From contig JAGAKE010000002.1 in assembly GCA_017625775.1 (NCBI GenBank), positions 186,001 through 250,000 on the forward strand: a DNA stretch of 64,000 nucleotides. The letters run 5' to 3'. The stretch is from Fibrobacteraceae bacterium (GTDB lineage Bacteria > Fibrobacterota > Fibrobacteria > Fibrobacterales > Fibrobacteraceae). A program made the translations under genes and the position numbers. This document shows positions 17,799 through 26,846 of the stretch, piece by piece (positions within the stretch are counted from its first letter, which is position 1; each line of letters begins with the position of its first letter). The notes beneath the pieces are model-generated. The model was not told the origin of the DNA and made no database searches. It saw only the letters and a program-made list of their open reading frames with translations.

Positions 17799-19838
17799 CT
17801 ATTCTAAATCCAATTTAAATTCTACTTTAGAAAATTGGAGTTCTAATTTCTTTATTAAAGGCTGTAGAAAATTTCGAAGTTTTGATAAACTTTGAAATTT
17901 AAAAGAAATCTTCATCCAATAAGTATTTTGTACAAATGGAACAAGCGCTTCCATTGGTCCTAGAATTTTTAAATCAGGAATTTTTCTTGCTTCCTGGTCA
18001 ATGATTTTTAATGCCTTTGGCACAAGAGCTGAATCTTTAGAACCACAAGATAATGTCAAAAATTTACAATAGGGCGGGTAGAGGGCTAGTTCTCGGTTTT
18101 GTAATTCTTGAGTAGCAAAATCGTTATAATTATGGTGAATTGCAAATTGAATAATTGGGTCTTCTTTGCGCATGGTTTGAATCCAAACGCTACCTTGGTT
18201 ACCGCTTCGTCCTGCTCGCCCTGCAGTTTGGCTTAGTAGTTGAAATAATCGTTCGCCAGTGCGAAAATCAGGTAAACATAGAGAATCGTCTGCATTTACA
18301 ATTCCTACTAAACGAACAAATGGAAAATCATGTCCTTTAGAAACCATTTGTGTTCCAAGCAAGATATTGTATTCTCTATTTCGAAATGCTGTTAAAATTT
18401 TTTCGGTAGCTCCTATGTTTTGAGTGGTATCTCGATCCATTCGAATGACTTTGGCTTCTGGAATCCATTCAAGAATTTCTTCTTCTAATTTTTCTATAGC
18501 TCCGCCTGAAAATTCAAAAGTATCGGCTCCACATTCAGGACAAGGAATATGAGTAGGATAAAGACAGTTGCAATAATGACAAAGTAAGGCTTGATGCTGT
18601 TTATGGTAAACAAGAGGAATTTTGCAATGTTTACAAAAAAGAGGTTCTCCACAAGATTGGCAAAGGCGTATTTTAGAATACCCCCTTCGATTCATAAGAA
18701 TAATCGCTTGTTCGTTTGCTTGCAATGTTTCGGTTAATGCCTCTCGTAATGGGTAAGATAAAAGCAAGCCCTTTTGTTGCTTTTGCTCTCTCATATCAAC
18801 AATATGAATTTTTGGAAGCGCGATATTAGTAGCTCTTTTTAAAAGTGTTAGATATTCTAGATTCCCTTTTTTTGCATTAAAATAAGTTTCAATAGAAGGA
18901 GTTGCACTTCCTAATAAAACAAGGCATTGGTGGCGATAAGCAATGTGATAAGCTAAATCTCTAGTGTGATAACGTGGGGCTGGATCTTGTTGCTTGAATG
19001 AAGAATCTTGTTCTTCATCTAGAATCACAACATCAAATTCAAAAGGAGATAAGATGGCACTACGAGTTCCTAAAACCACTTTAGCAGAACCATTGAGAAT
19101 GGATACGTAACTAGCTCTTTTTTTAGGGGCAGAAAGAGCTGAATGTAAAACAGCAATAGGAATTCCTAAAAATTTTTCAAATCGTTCTAATGTTTGAGAA
19201 GTAAGGCTGATTTCTGGAACCAAAATCAGAACTTTTTTTCCGGACTGAATGGCTTGTTTTGCGAGTTCTTGATAAATTCTTGTTTTTCCTGACCCAGTTA
19301 CTCCATGGAGCAAAATTCCCTGAAATGTTCCCGAGTAGAGTTTCTTTTCTATTTGACTTAAAACATCTTTTTGTTCTAAAGTAAGTTCTGGCCATGTAAA
19401 TTCTTGATTAGAATACTTTGAAGAAAGTTCTGAGGACGATTGAATGATTAGTGCGTCTAAAAATTTCTCAAAATCGGCAGGCCAAAATGCGTTTAGGGTA
19501 CGCTGTAGAGTAGTCAGATAATACTTCGCACACCATTCCAAGGTATGCATATATCTTTCTGAAAAACAATAATTAGAAGCGTGCGGATGGGCTTCTTTTA
19601 AAGGATAAGGAGGAACTTCCGTTGTGATTTTTAAAACAAGAGCGAGTAAAGGTTTTTTTCTTTTTGCTAAACAAACCCATACAACAGAGCCTCTTTTTAT
19701 GCTTGAATTTCGGCATCCATAAGTGAAAATTTGGGGCGTTCCTGGAATACAAACCTCTGCGAAAAACGAAAAATTTTTAGCCTCAACTGTATTAGATAAG
19801 GTTTCTGGAGGTTTCGTTTTAGGAATTCGTTTTGCCAT
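17799..19838 (-). CDS. priA: Primosomal protein N' (PriA helicase)
   Basis: A 679-residue replication-restart helicase. Walker [22 protein letters not shown] (Walker B region), the cysteine cluster of the zinc-binding insertion (CQSCGEPLFCKHC ... CHYCNCLYP ... CPECG), and LLGTQMVSKGHDFP with QTAGRAGRSG are all present. Length is slightly short of E. coli PriA but complete. ATG 19838 is preferred over GTG 19847; GGAA lies 6 nt before it, and a TATTTT -10-like hexamer ends 9 nt upstream. Confidence 0.94.
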   Translation of the reverse strand: MAKRIPKTKPPETLSNTVEAKNFSFFAEVCIPGTPQIFTYGCRNSSIKRGSVVWVCLAKRKKPLLALVLKITTEVPPYPLKEAHPHASNYCFSERYMHTLEWCAKYYLTTLQRTLNAFWPADFEKFLDALIIQSSSELSSKYSNQEFTWPELTLEQKDVLSQIEKKLYSGTFQGILLHGVTGSGKTRIYQELAKQAIQSGKKVLILVPEISLTSQTLERFEKFLGIPIAVLHSALSAPKKRASYVSILNGSAKVVLGTRSAILSPFEFDVVILDEEQDSSFKQQDPAPRYHTRDLAYHIAYRHQCLVLLGSATPSIETYFNAKKGNLEYLTLLKRATNIALPKIHIVDMREQKQQKGLLLSYPLREALTETLQANEQAIILMNRRGYSKIRLCQSCGEPLFCKHCKIPLVYHKQHQALLCHYCNCLYPTHIPCPECGADTFEFSGGAIEKLEEEILEWIPEAKVIRMDRDTTQNIGATEKILTAFRNREYNILLGTQMVSKGHDFPFVRLVGIVNADDSLCLPDFRTGERLFQLLSQTAGRAGRSGNQGSVWIQTMRKEDPIIQFAIHHNYNDFATQELQNRELALYPPYCKFLTLSCGSKDSALVPKALKIIDQEARKIPDLKILGPMEALVPFVQNTYWMKISFKFQSLSKLRNFLQPLIKKLELQFSKVEFKLDLE

Positions 19839-19847
19839 AGTTTCCAC

Positions 19848-20145
19848 AAAATAGTTTTTTATTTGGTGTTGAAACCCTTTAAAATTCCTCTTTAGTGCTC
19901 TTTTTTACTTGAAAATTTGAAAAAAAACCGCATTTTTCTTTTTTTTAGAAATCCGCATTTGATACTTTTTATTTAGATTATAGGAGGTTTCTGAAAAGTT
20001 TTTTTTGGGATAACTGAATTTTAGACCTTGATCTTGTGAAGGAATAGAGCAAGGTGGAAAATAATGGTATTCATTTCTTTAATTTATTGAAGAGTATTAA
20101 AAGATTTTTTGGATTTGACCGCTACCTTTATCTTTGGAGTTTTTT
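19848..20145. other. Divergent spacer between priA and the DUF349 gene
   Basis: About 300 bp of AT-rich DNA with no convincing open frame. It contains a TATCTTTG at 20129-20136 and GGAG at 20136-20139 just before the plus-strand ATG, so promoter and ribosome-binding site nearly overlap. No repeat or RNA structure was recognised. Confidence 0.4.
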
Positions 20146-23046
20146 ATGAGTTTTTTTGATTGGTTTAAACGTGATTGGCAGCATTCCAACCCGGAAAAGC
20201 GAACAAAAGCGTTACAGGATTTAGATGAATCCTATCAAGACGTTTTTGCGGATAAGGCGACTACTGATTCGGATAAGGCTGTTCGATTAGAAGCATTAAA
20301 AAAATTGACATCAATTGATGTAATCCGTCGTATTGCGGATTCTGATTCCGAAGAAAGTATTCGTAAATTAGCAGCGGTTAGATTATTTGAGGAAATAGTA
20401 AAGTATTTGAAGCATTTCCGTGAAGAACCAACGTCACGCGAATTTGCACTTGTTGAAGAATTGACATCTAATGGTGCCATGGCTGAAGACTTGTATCCGT
20501 CTTTAGTTCACCCAAAACTTCGTTTGGCTATGATTAGCAAAACACGCCGTCAATCATTATTGACGCAAGCAGCTTTGCGAGATTTGAATGAAGAAACGGC
20601 TTTGGCGGCATTAGAAAATCTGCAATCTCTTTCTGCTTTACAGGAAGTTAGCACGAAATCTCGTCATAGTTCTGTTCGTCAAGCTGCATTAGCGAAATTA
20701 AAAGCAGTTCAAGAAAAGGATGTTGTTCAAAAAAGTGAAGATGAAGTTTTGGTTTCTCAACGCAAGGCGCTCTTAGCTCAAGCGGAACGTTTGGCAGAAA
20801 CAAAACCATTTATGGCACAAGAAGATTCTTTTGCTCTTTTGATGCAAGAAGCCGCTAAAATTGGTATGGGCGATATGAGCGCTACCTTAGAATCTTTGCA
20901 TAAGGATTTCTTGGCAAAGGTTTCTGTAGAACGAGAAAAGGAAATTGCTGCAGAAAAAGAACGTCAGGCGGTCGCTGAAAAGAAAGCTGCTCGCGAAAAG
21001 GTTTTGGCTGATTGGGATGATTTATTGCAGGCTACTCAAACAGAAGAAAATCTTGCTTTGTTAGATGAAGTAAAAACTAGGGCTATCGCCTTGGTTGAAG
21101 GGGCTGATAAGGCTTGGGTTGAAAAGTATAATGATCTTTCTCGCCGTCACATAAAAATTTTAAAGAATCGAGAAAAAGTCGAAGAACAACCAAAAATTGT
21201 GGCTGATAATCTCGGTCAAAAAGAATTGTTGGCAGAGTTGTCTAGTTTAAATGAAGTTGCAATGAATTCTTATACGGAAAGAAATTTTGTCAAAATTAAA
21301 TCTGTTTGGGATTCTTTAGAACAAGAGGCTATTGAAGAAGAAGATCGTGCGGCATTTAATGCTTTAGCAGAATCTTTAAAAACAAAATTAGCTGCATGGA
21401 ATGAAGCTCAAGAAAAGGAATTTGCTGAAAAATCCGTTATTTTAAAAAGTTTGATTGACAATGTTCGAGGAATTGAAGAATCTGGAGATTTTAGAGAAAT
21501 TTCTCAGCAGTTGAAATCTATCAAATTACAATGGAAGGAAACCGTTGGAGAAGATAAATTCCGTTATCACGATTTGTGGAAGGAATTTTTAGATGCAACC
21601 TCTAGATTTCAGGAAATGCGTGAGTGGGAATCTTGGCGTAATGAACAAGGTAAAGATTCTTTATTGATTGAATTAGAAAAGCTTTCTTTGGAACCTGCTT
21701 CTCAAGAATTACTTGAAAAAACGAAAAAGTTGATGGCTCAATGGAAAGAAATGGGACCAGTGAGTGCTGTTCGTGGGTTAGAATATCGCGAAAAATATAG
21801 AGCATTGATTGATAAAATTTTTGCCGCGTGTTCTCCAATTTTAGAAGCAAAACAAGAAGAATGCGAAGCTAATTTAAAAATCAAAATTGAATTATGCGAA
21901 CAAGTAGAAGCTTTAGTTGCTAACGAAAATATGCCAAGTAAAGAAAAATATTTGGCGGTTAAGCAAATTCAAGAAGCTTGGAAAAATGTTGGTCAAATTC
22001 CAAAGGATTCTATTCAACCAACATGGGAACGTTTCCGTACGGCGATTGATTCTTTCTTTGTTATGCATAAAGAAAGTTTAAAGGCTGAAGATTTCCGTCG
22101 TCAGGAAAATTATGAAAAGAAACTAAAATTATGTGAAGAAATCGAAGCTTTGAAAGAAACGGAAGATTTTTCCGCTACGACTGCAACTGTCAAGAGGTTG
22201 CAAGAAGAGTGGAGAGAAACGGGTCCTGTTCCAAAAAATCTTTCTGATGAAATTTGGAATCGATTCCGTTCCGCTTGTGATTATTTCTTCAATCGCCGTC
22301 GTGAATACTTTGAATCGATGGATGCGGCAAAGCAAGAAAATCTTCAAAAGAAAATTCAATTGTGCGAAAAGCTGGAAAGTATGACGGCCGCTTCGGCGGA
22401 AGATTCTGTTCTAGATTCTATTTTCGGAGAATGGAATCAAATTGGCATGGTTCCGAAAGAAGAATTAGATTCTTTAACAAGGCGTTATGTGAAAGCGGCA
22501 AGTGTTTTACTCTCTGCCCGTGCTGCTATGGACACTCCTTTTGCTGAAAAATTGAAGGTCATAGAAGAACGCAAGAAAGAGATTATTTCAAATATCAATA
22601 ATTTACTTGGTAATGCTGGCTTTGCGGCTTCTGCGGAATCTGTAAAGGCGTTGCAGGCAGAATGGAAAATGCTTGGTTTCTGCGGAGCAGAAGATTCTCT
22701 TTATGAAGATTATCGATTGGCATGTGACGAATTTTTTGCAAGACGTCGAGATCAATTAGATATTCAAGAAGAAGCTAGAAAGAATAATTTGCAGAAAAAA
22801 ATGATGCTTTGTGAACAAGCAGATCGTCTTCTGGCAAGTGAAGATGAATCCTCTTACAATTTAGTGCTTCAAGTGAAGCAGTTGAGAAAATTGTGGAAGG
22901 AAATAGGTCCTGTTCCGAGAGATCAATCAGACAAGATTTGGAAACGCTTTAATCAAACTTGTGATAAGGTTTTTGCTAAGGCTCGTCCGCAAAAAACGGA
23001 ATCAAGCGGAGAATCTGAACCTGAAGCAACCTCTTCTGCGGAATAA
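20146..23046 (+). CDS. DUF349 repeat protein with N-terminal HEAT-like region
   Basis: A 966-residue, highly charged, helical protein. The N-terminal 200 residues hold HEAT-like helices (DKAVRLEALKKLTSIDVI, SIRKLAAVRLFEEI). The remainder contains about seven DUF349 units, each with the pattern LQ..W+..GPVP+...+.W.RF...CD.FF (for example EEWRETGPVPKN and KLWKEIGPVPRD). The C-terminus is acidic and low complexity. No signal peptide or membrane helix. DUF349 proteins are widespread but their function is unclear. ATG 20146 is chosen for its GGAG 6 nt upstream. Confidence 0.8.
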   Translation: MSFFDWFKRDWQHSNPEKRTKALQDLDESYQDVFADKATTDSDKAVRLEALKKLTSIDVIRRIADSDSEESIRKLAAVRLFEEIVKYLKHFREEPTSREFALVEELTSNGAMAEDLYPSLVHPKLRLAMISKTRRQSLLTQAALRDLNEETALAALENLQSLSALQEVSTKSRHSSVRQAALAKLKAVQEKDVVQKSEDEVLVSQRKALLAQAERLAETKPFMAQEDSFALLMQEAAKIGMGDMSATLESLHKDFLAKVSVEREKEIAAEKERQAVAEKKAAREKVLADWDDLLQATQTEENLALLDEVKTRAIALVEGADKAWVEKYNDLSRRHIKILKNREKVEEQPKIVADNLGQKELLAELSSLNEVAMNSYTERNFVKIKSVWDSLEQEAIEEEDRAAFNALAESLKTKLAAWNEAQEKEFAEKSVILKSLIDNVRGIEESGDFREISQQLKSIKLQWKETVGEDKFRYHDLWKEFLDATSRFQEMREWESWRNEQGKDSLLIELEKLSLEPASQELLEKTKKLMAQWKEMGPVSAVRGLEYREKYRALIDKIFAACSPILEAKQEECEANLKIKIELCEQVEALVANENMPSKEKYLAVKQIQEAWKNVGQIPKDSIQPTWERFRTAIDSFFVMHKESLKAEDFRRQENYEKKLKLCEEIEALKETEDFSATTATVKRLQEEWRETGPVPKNLSDEIWNRFRSACDYFFNRRREYFESMDAAKQENLQKKIQLCEKLESMTAASAEDSVLDSIFGEWNQIGMVPKEELDSLTRRYVKAASVLLSARAAMDTPFAEKLKVIEERKKEIISNINNLLGNAGFAASAESVKALQAEWKMLGFCGAEDSLYEDYRLACDEFFARRRDQLDIQEEARKNNLQKKMMLCEQADRLLASEDESSYNLVLQVKQLRKLWKEIGPVPRDQSDKIWKRFNQTCDKVFAKARPQKTESSGESEPEATSSAE

Positions 23047-23054
23047 AAAATCTA

Positions 23055-24017
23055 ATGGAAAATCAAATCTGGATGCAACCAGAAGATGCCGCCCGCACTT
23101 TACGTGCGGGCGGCATTGTTGCCATTCCGACAGAAACGGTTTATGGCTTAGCTGGGGATGCTTTTAATGAACTTGCTCTTGCAAAAATTTTCAACGCCAA
23201 AAAAAGGCCGACTTTTGATCCATTAATTTTACATATAGCTTCATTAGCTGATGTAGAAAAAGTGGCTAGAGAATTCCCTTTGAAAGCGAGAATGCTTGCT
23301 GAAAAATTTTGGCCAGGCCCGCTGACTTTAGTTTTGCCAAAGAGAGAATCCGTCCCTGATTTGGCAACAAGTTCATTACCATCAGTCGCTGTTCGTTTCC
23401 CTGTTCATCCTTTAGCACAAGAAATTATTCGTTTGGCTGAAACGCCTTTAGCGGCTCCAAGTGCTAACTTGTTTAAACATTTAAGTCCAACAACCGCTCA
23501 ACATGTGGCCGAACAATTAGCAGGAAGAATTGATGGAATTGTAGATGGAGGAATGTGTTCTGTTGGAGTAGAAAGTACAATTGTTAGCTTTGCTCAAGAA
23601 GAACCGCGATTACTACGTCCTGGAGCGATTACTTTAGAAATGCTTCAAGAATGTATTGGCGAAGTGATTGTTGCTAAATCTAGTTCTTCGCCGGGTTCTT
23701 CAATGGAATCGCCCGGCATGTTAGATACACATTATCAACCTAGAACTCCGTTACTTTATAAATCTACTTTGAATGGAAATTTGCCTGTAAAAACGGCTCG
23801 GTTAGCTTTTGGAAAACAATTAGGTGTTTTGCCGCCAACATTAAATTTATCTGAGTCTGGAAATTTAATAGAAGCAACAGCAAATTTATATGCTTATATG
23901 CATCAGTTAGATGAAGGCGACTATGATTTAATTCTTGTTGATGAAATACCTTCAGAAGGTCTCGGTAGAGCTCTTAATGATAGACTTCGTCGTGCTTCAA
24001 GCAAAAAATTTTTCTAG
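23055..24017 (+). CDS. Threonylcarbamoyl-AMP synthase, Sua5 type
   Basis: A 320-residue enzyme that makes threonylcarbamoyl-adenylate from Thr, bicarbonate and ATP for t6A37 in ANN-decoding tRNAs. YrdC-domain motifs: GGIVAIPTETVYGLAGDA, KKRPTFDPLILHI, APSANL, GVESTIVSF, LLRPGAIT. The additional C-terminal ~120 residues make it a Sua5 rather than the short TsaC form. Its partner TsaD is at 61453. It begins 8 bp after the DUF349 gene and overlaps convergent truA by 4 bp. A 13-bp GC-rich hairpin lies within its first 21 codons. Confidence 0.92.
   Translation: MENQIWMQPEDAARTLRAGGIVAIPTETVYGLAGDAFNELALAKIFNAKKRPTFDPLILHIASLADVEKVAREFPLKARMLAEKFWPGPLTLVLPKRESVPDLATSSLPSVAVRFPVHPLAQEIIRLAETPLAAPSANLFKHLSPTTAQHVAEQLAGRIDGIVDGGMCSVGVESTIVSFAQEEPRLLRPGAITLEMLQECIGEVIVAKSSSSPGSSMESPGMLDTHYQPRTPLLYKSTLNGNLPVKTARLAFGKQLGVLPPTLNLSESGNLIEATANLYAYMHQLDEGDYDLILVDEIPSEGLGRALNDRLRRASSKKFF
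23086..23116 (+). other. Perfect 13-bp GC-rich hairpin inside the 5' coding region of sua5
   Basis: ATGCCGCCCGCAC (23086-23098) pairs exactly with GTGCGGGCGGCAT (23104-23116) around TTTAC, 31 nt after the start codon. It resembles the GC-rich terminators of this window but is translated through, and no T-run follows. Confidence 0.6.
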
Positions 24018-24766
24018 AAAGGATAGAAAACGTTTTCTAATACAAGGCCGTGAGGTGGCGCCCAAGTGCGTTCGCCAGAAAAATTATCATTAAAAATATT
24101 GTTCACTGTTCCTCTTGGGTATCTGCCTCGACCTATATCAAATAAGGTGCCTACCATAGCTCGTACTTGTCTGTGTAGGAATCGATTGCCTTGAATGTGA
24201 AAACGAATGGTGTAATCATTCACTTGTTCTAATCTAAACTCAGTTAAATTACACATGGTTGATTTTCCATCATTTCTAGGAATGCAAAAACGAATGAAAT
24301 CATGTTCGCCCAAAAAATCAAGGGCTTCTTGTGCCATGATTTCCGTATTGAGATTTAAGGATCCACATTCCCAACCAAAATCCCTCAATAGCGCAACTGG
24401 TCTTGTAAATATGGTGTATTGATAATAACGCGAGGTTGCATCAAATCTAGCGTGAAAAGAGTCTGGGCAAATTTCTAAATCTCTAATTCGAATAAGACGT
24501 TTTGTTAATCCGTTAATAGAGCGAGTCAATTTTTCTAAATCGAATTCTTTACCTTCATAATCAAAATGAACGCATTGCCCTCGAGCGTGAACTCCTGTGT
24601 CGGTTCTGCCAGAACCGACGAGTTTAATGGGGTGGCGTAGAGCAATGGAAAAAGCTTCTTGCAAGGCCGATTGAACTGTTACAAATTTAGTTCGCCCGCT
24701 TTCATTTTGTTCCTGCCAACCATAAAATGCGCTTCCTAGGTATTCACAACGGAAACGATATCTCAT
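24014..24766 (-). CDS. truA: tRNA pseudouridine(38-40) synthase TruA
   Basis: A 250-residue pseudouridine synthase acting on the anticodon stem-loop. The catalytic Asp lies in GSGRTDTGVHARGQ; YLGSAFYGWQ and FLHRQVRAMVGTL are further family motifs. Full length. The start is 9 bp after the upstream membrane-protein gene, suggesting cotranscription. Confidence 0.95.
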   Translation of the reverse strand: MRYRFRCEYLGSAFYGWQEQNESGRTKFVTVQSALQEAFSIALRHPIKLVGSGRTDTGVHARGQCVHFDYEGKEFDLEKLTRSINGLTKRLIRIRDLEICPDSFHARFDATSRYYQYTIFTRPVALLRDFGWECGSLNLNTEIMAQEALDFLGEHDFIRFCIPRNDGKSTMCNLTEFRLEQVNDYTIRFHIQGNRFLHRQVRAMVGTLFDIGRGRYPRGTVNNIFNDNFSGERTWAPPHGLVLENVFYPF

Positions 24767-24775
24767 GATGAAGAA

Positions 24776-25825
24776 CTACTCCTCATCTCTAATTTTTTGA
24801 ATTAAAGTATCTACGTCAGATTGAGGAAGATTCATTTTTTTTGCAATCATTCCTGGAGTGCATCCTTGACTCTTTAAACGCTTGACCATAGTTTTATCAA
24901 TTTGTTCCTTATCAAAGCGTGTCATATCAAGAGCTTCTTTATCAATAGCTGGCGAACAAAGAGTATTGCGACTTTGGGTTCTTAAGTGCATAGTTTGATC
25001 TCTAGGAATTCCTCTAGGCCTAGTAAGTGCACTTGAAAGTGATTGAAGAGCTGTAGTAATTCGTTCTTTAGCGGTTGGGCGCAAAGCAGTTTTTTTTGCA
25101 TTAGGATCTGTAGAAAGGATTCTGTTTTCTGGAATACCTTCAGAATCTTCAAAAGCAAAAGAAGTTGCTGTTTGCGGAGCCGAATGAATTTCTTTTTCTT
25201 TGTGCTTTTCCTTTTCGCGTTCAGCCTCGGCATAGGCATTTGCTTCATCTATAATAGATGGGCGTTTGGCACTTCTTGTTCTTGTGAATGTTAAATCTTC
25301 TCCAGAAAAACCGCCTTTAGGATTGCGGAAACGTTCTTCAATTACTAAGGGTTCGCTAGTTTCCTCGGTAGAAGAAATGGCCGCTTTTTGAGCTTCCAAA
25401 TCATCCATAGAATTTTTCTTGAGAGCTTTTTTCAAAAGAATAACGATAAAAATAACGAGAATAAAGCAAACAATTCCACCTAATAAAAAAATCAACTGAG
25501 TTGAATCTTTTTTTGTAGATTCTATAGTTTCTTTTTCAGGCAAGGCGTTATTCTCTTCTTCTAAAACAGGTTCGGTTTTGTTTGTAGGTGCTTTGATTTG
25601 CTCTAATTTTTCCCAAGCTTTATCTAATTCTGACAAAGCAGCCATACGGCTGTCGGCTGTATTTTGAGAATTCCAAAGTTCTCTTTGCAGGGAATCTATT
25701 TGCGTTCTTGTAGAAAGATATGCAGTTCCGTCTATGGATGGCTTTGTGAAATCATCCCAACGAAGATAAGTGACAAGCACGCAAGCAGCAAGCAACAAGA
25801 CAATAGGCACAATCCATTTTTTCAT
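24776..25825 (-). CDS. Two-helix membrane protein with HTH-like C-terminal tail, unknown function
   Basis: A 349-residue protein. Helix one is at the N-terminus (WIVPIVLLLAACVLVTYLRW), a charged segment with the pattern of a coiled coil follows, and a second helix lies near residues 110-135 (LIFLLGGIVCFILVIFIVIL). The C-terminal 150 residues are polar and would be cytosolic. They end in an HTH-like motif, VKRLKSQGCTPGMIAKKMNL then PQSDVDTLIQKI, similar to membrane-linked DUF6115-type tails. ATG 25825 has no clear SD; TAAATT ends 7 nt upstream. TTG 25834 is an alternative start. Role unknown. Confidence 0.55.
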   Translation of the reverse strand: MKKWIVPIVLLLAACVLVTYLRWDDFTKPSIDGTAYLSTRTQIDSLQRELWNSQNTADSRMAALSELDKAWEKLEQIKAPTNKTEPVLEEENNALPEKETIESTKKDSTQLIFLLGGIVCFILVIFIVILLKKALKKNSMDDLEAQKAAISSTEETSEPLVIEERFRNPKGGFSGEDLTFTRTRSAKRPSIIDEANAYAEAEREKEKHKEKEIHSAPQTATSFAFEDSEGIPENRILSTDPNAKKTALRPTAKERITTALQSLSSALTRPRGIPRDQTMHLRTQSRNTLCSPAIDKEALDMTRFDKEQIDKTMVKRLKSQGCTPGMIAKKMNLPQSDVDTLIQKIRDEE

Positions 25826-25904
25826 AATAAACAATTTAAAAAAATATAGAAGCCTCTGAAAAAAGATTTTAATATTCAGCCATAAAAAGAGTGAAATTAA
25901 AAAA

Positions 25905-26582
25905 TCATTCTTTCCAAAGTCTAATTAGTGATTTGTTCTTACGGCAAAGCAGCCAGAAATTAGGTACAAGAAGAATCAAGTCCCGGATAAGAGAAGTCCA
26001 AGTTTCATTCTTATCTTGAGCTCCTTCAATATTAAAACAGCCGCATGTAATTCCCAAATCGTGAAATATAGCCCACGAGAGAGCAATGATAAATGAAATA
26101 AACATTAAGAAAATTACTAAGGCCGATTCTCTGGTGTAAGGCGAGAAAATTAATGCAAGACCAAACCAAAATTCAAGTTGCGGGTACATAAGAGCAAAAA
26201 TGTTATTGAGAAATTCTAAGCCGAACGCCGGGAAAAATTGATATTGTGCCATTAAAACAGCAAATTCTTTTGGAGATTCTATTTTAAATAAACTAGAAGC
26301 GATAAAGAATCCGCCAATACCTACTCGAAAGAGAGTTTCTAGGGCTTTGATAGTGAAATTTTTTGAAAGTACCCAAGCCGGGATTATTAAGATAGCGGCT
26401 AAAATAAAAGCGCCGACCCCGATATGTATGTTGTATTTCCAACCATTTGGAAAAATTTCTAAAAACCAATCTTTATCAGTAATGGTAAGAAACGTTTCTG
26501 GAAAAGAAATTTCTGCTACGCAAAAGGCTGTGAGTAGTGTAGCGAATAAAAGTAGAATGCTAGCCAAAATATTGTTTTTCAT
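25905..26582 (-). CDS. MauE/DoxX-like integral membrane protein
   Basis: A 225-residue protein with about five or six hydrophobic helices. The central part, VGIGGFFIASSLFKIESP ... YPQLEFWFGLALI, and the cysteine motif GITCGCFN match the MauE/DoxX superfamily, whose members are linked to disulfide or quinone redox chemistry. The start codon overlaps the stop of the 57-residue ORF upstream (CTATGA), so the two are translationally coupled. A redox role is inference from the CxC motif. Confidence 0.6.
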   Translation of the reverse strand: MKNNILASILLLFATLLTAFCVAEISFPETFLTITDKDWFLEIFPNGWKYNIHIGVGAFILAAILIIPAWVLSKNFTIKALETLFRVGIGGFFIASSLFKIESPKEFAVLMAQYQFFPAFGLEFLNNIFALMYPQLEFWFGLALIFSPYTRESALVIFLMFISFIIALSWAIFHDLGITCGCFNIEGAQDKNETWTSLIRDLILLVPNFWLLCRKNKSLIRLWKE

Positions 26583-26752
26583 AGGACATCTTCCGGCTTT
26601 TCTAAAATTTCCTGAGAGCCAATCCAGTCAACTGATTTTTCATCTGAAACTCTGAGATTGTTTGCAATGGCGCATAACAAGCAAAATATGCCAAGTCCAA
26701 GCAAGAATTTCCAGTTTAGTTCTTTTAAAAATTTTAAGAGAATTGATTTCAT
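26579..26752 (-). CDS. 57-residue single-pass membrane protein coupled to the MauE-like gene
   Basis: Encodes a basic N-terminus (MKSILLKFLKELNWK), one membrane helix (FLLGLGIFCLLCAIA), then a short outside tail, NNLRVSDEKSVDWIGSQE, ending EKPEDVL. Support for coding: the stop overlaps the next start (ATGA), and TAAATT ends exactly 6 nt before its ATG. The tail resembles the lead-in of a periplasmic domain, so it may be a shortened form of a longer anchored protein; this is inference. Confidence 0.5.
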   Translation of the reverse strand: MKSILLKFLKELNWKFLLGLGIFCLLCAIANNLRVSDEKSVDWIGSQEILEKPEDVL

Positions 26753-26758
26753 ATTTGT

Positions 26759-26764
26759 AATTTA
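26759..26764 (-). promoter_or_regulatory. -10 element TAAATT, leaderless arrangement
   Basis: Ends 6 nt before the ATG of the 57-residue ORF at 26752; no Shine-Dalgarno in between. Confidence 0.35.
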
Positions 26765-26818
26765 CAAAATTTAAAAACAGATTATGTAGAATTATCTTTA
26801 GTTCTTTTTGAGAAACAA

Positions 26819-26843
26819 AAAAAGGTGCTTAAAACACCTTTTT
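26819..26843. terminator. Terminator after the FISUMP lipoprotein gene
   Basis: AAAAAGGTG (26819-26827) pairs with CACCTTTTT (26835-26843); on the minus strand it follows the stop codon and ends in T residues. Confidence 0.8.
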
Positions 26844-26846
26844 CTT

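Noticed and set aside
20900-23000. Repeated sequence in the DUF349 gene, considered as a DNA repeat
   Set aside because: The repeats are seen only at the protein level; the underlying DNA is diverged.
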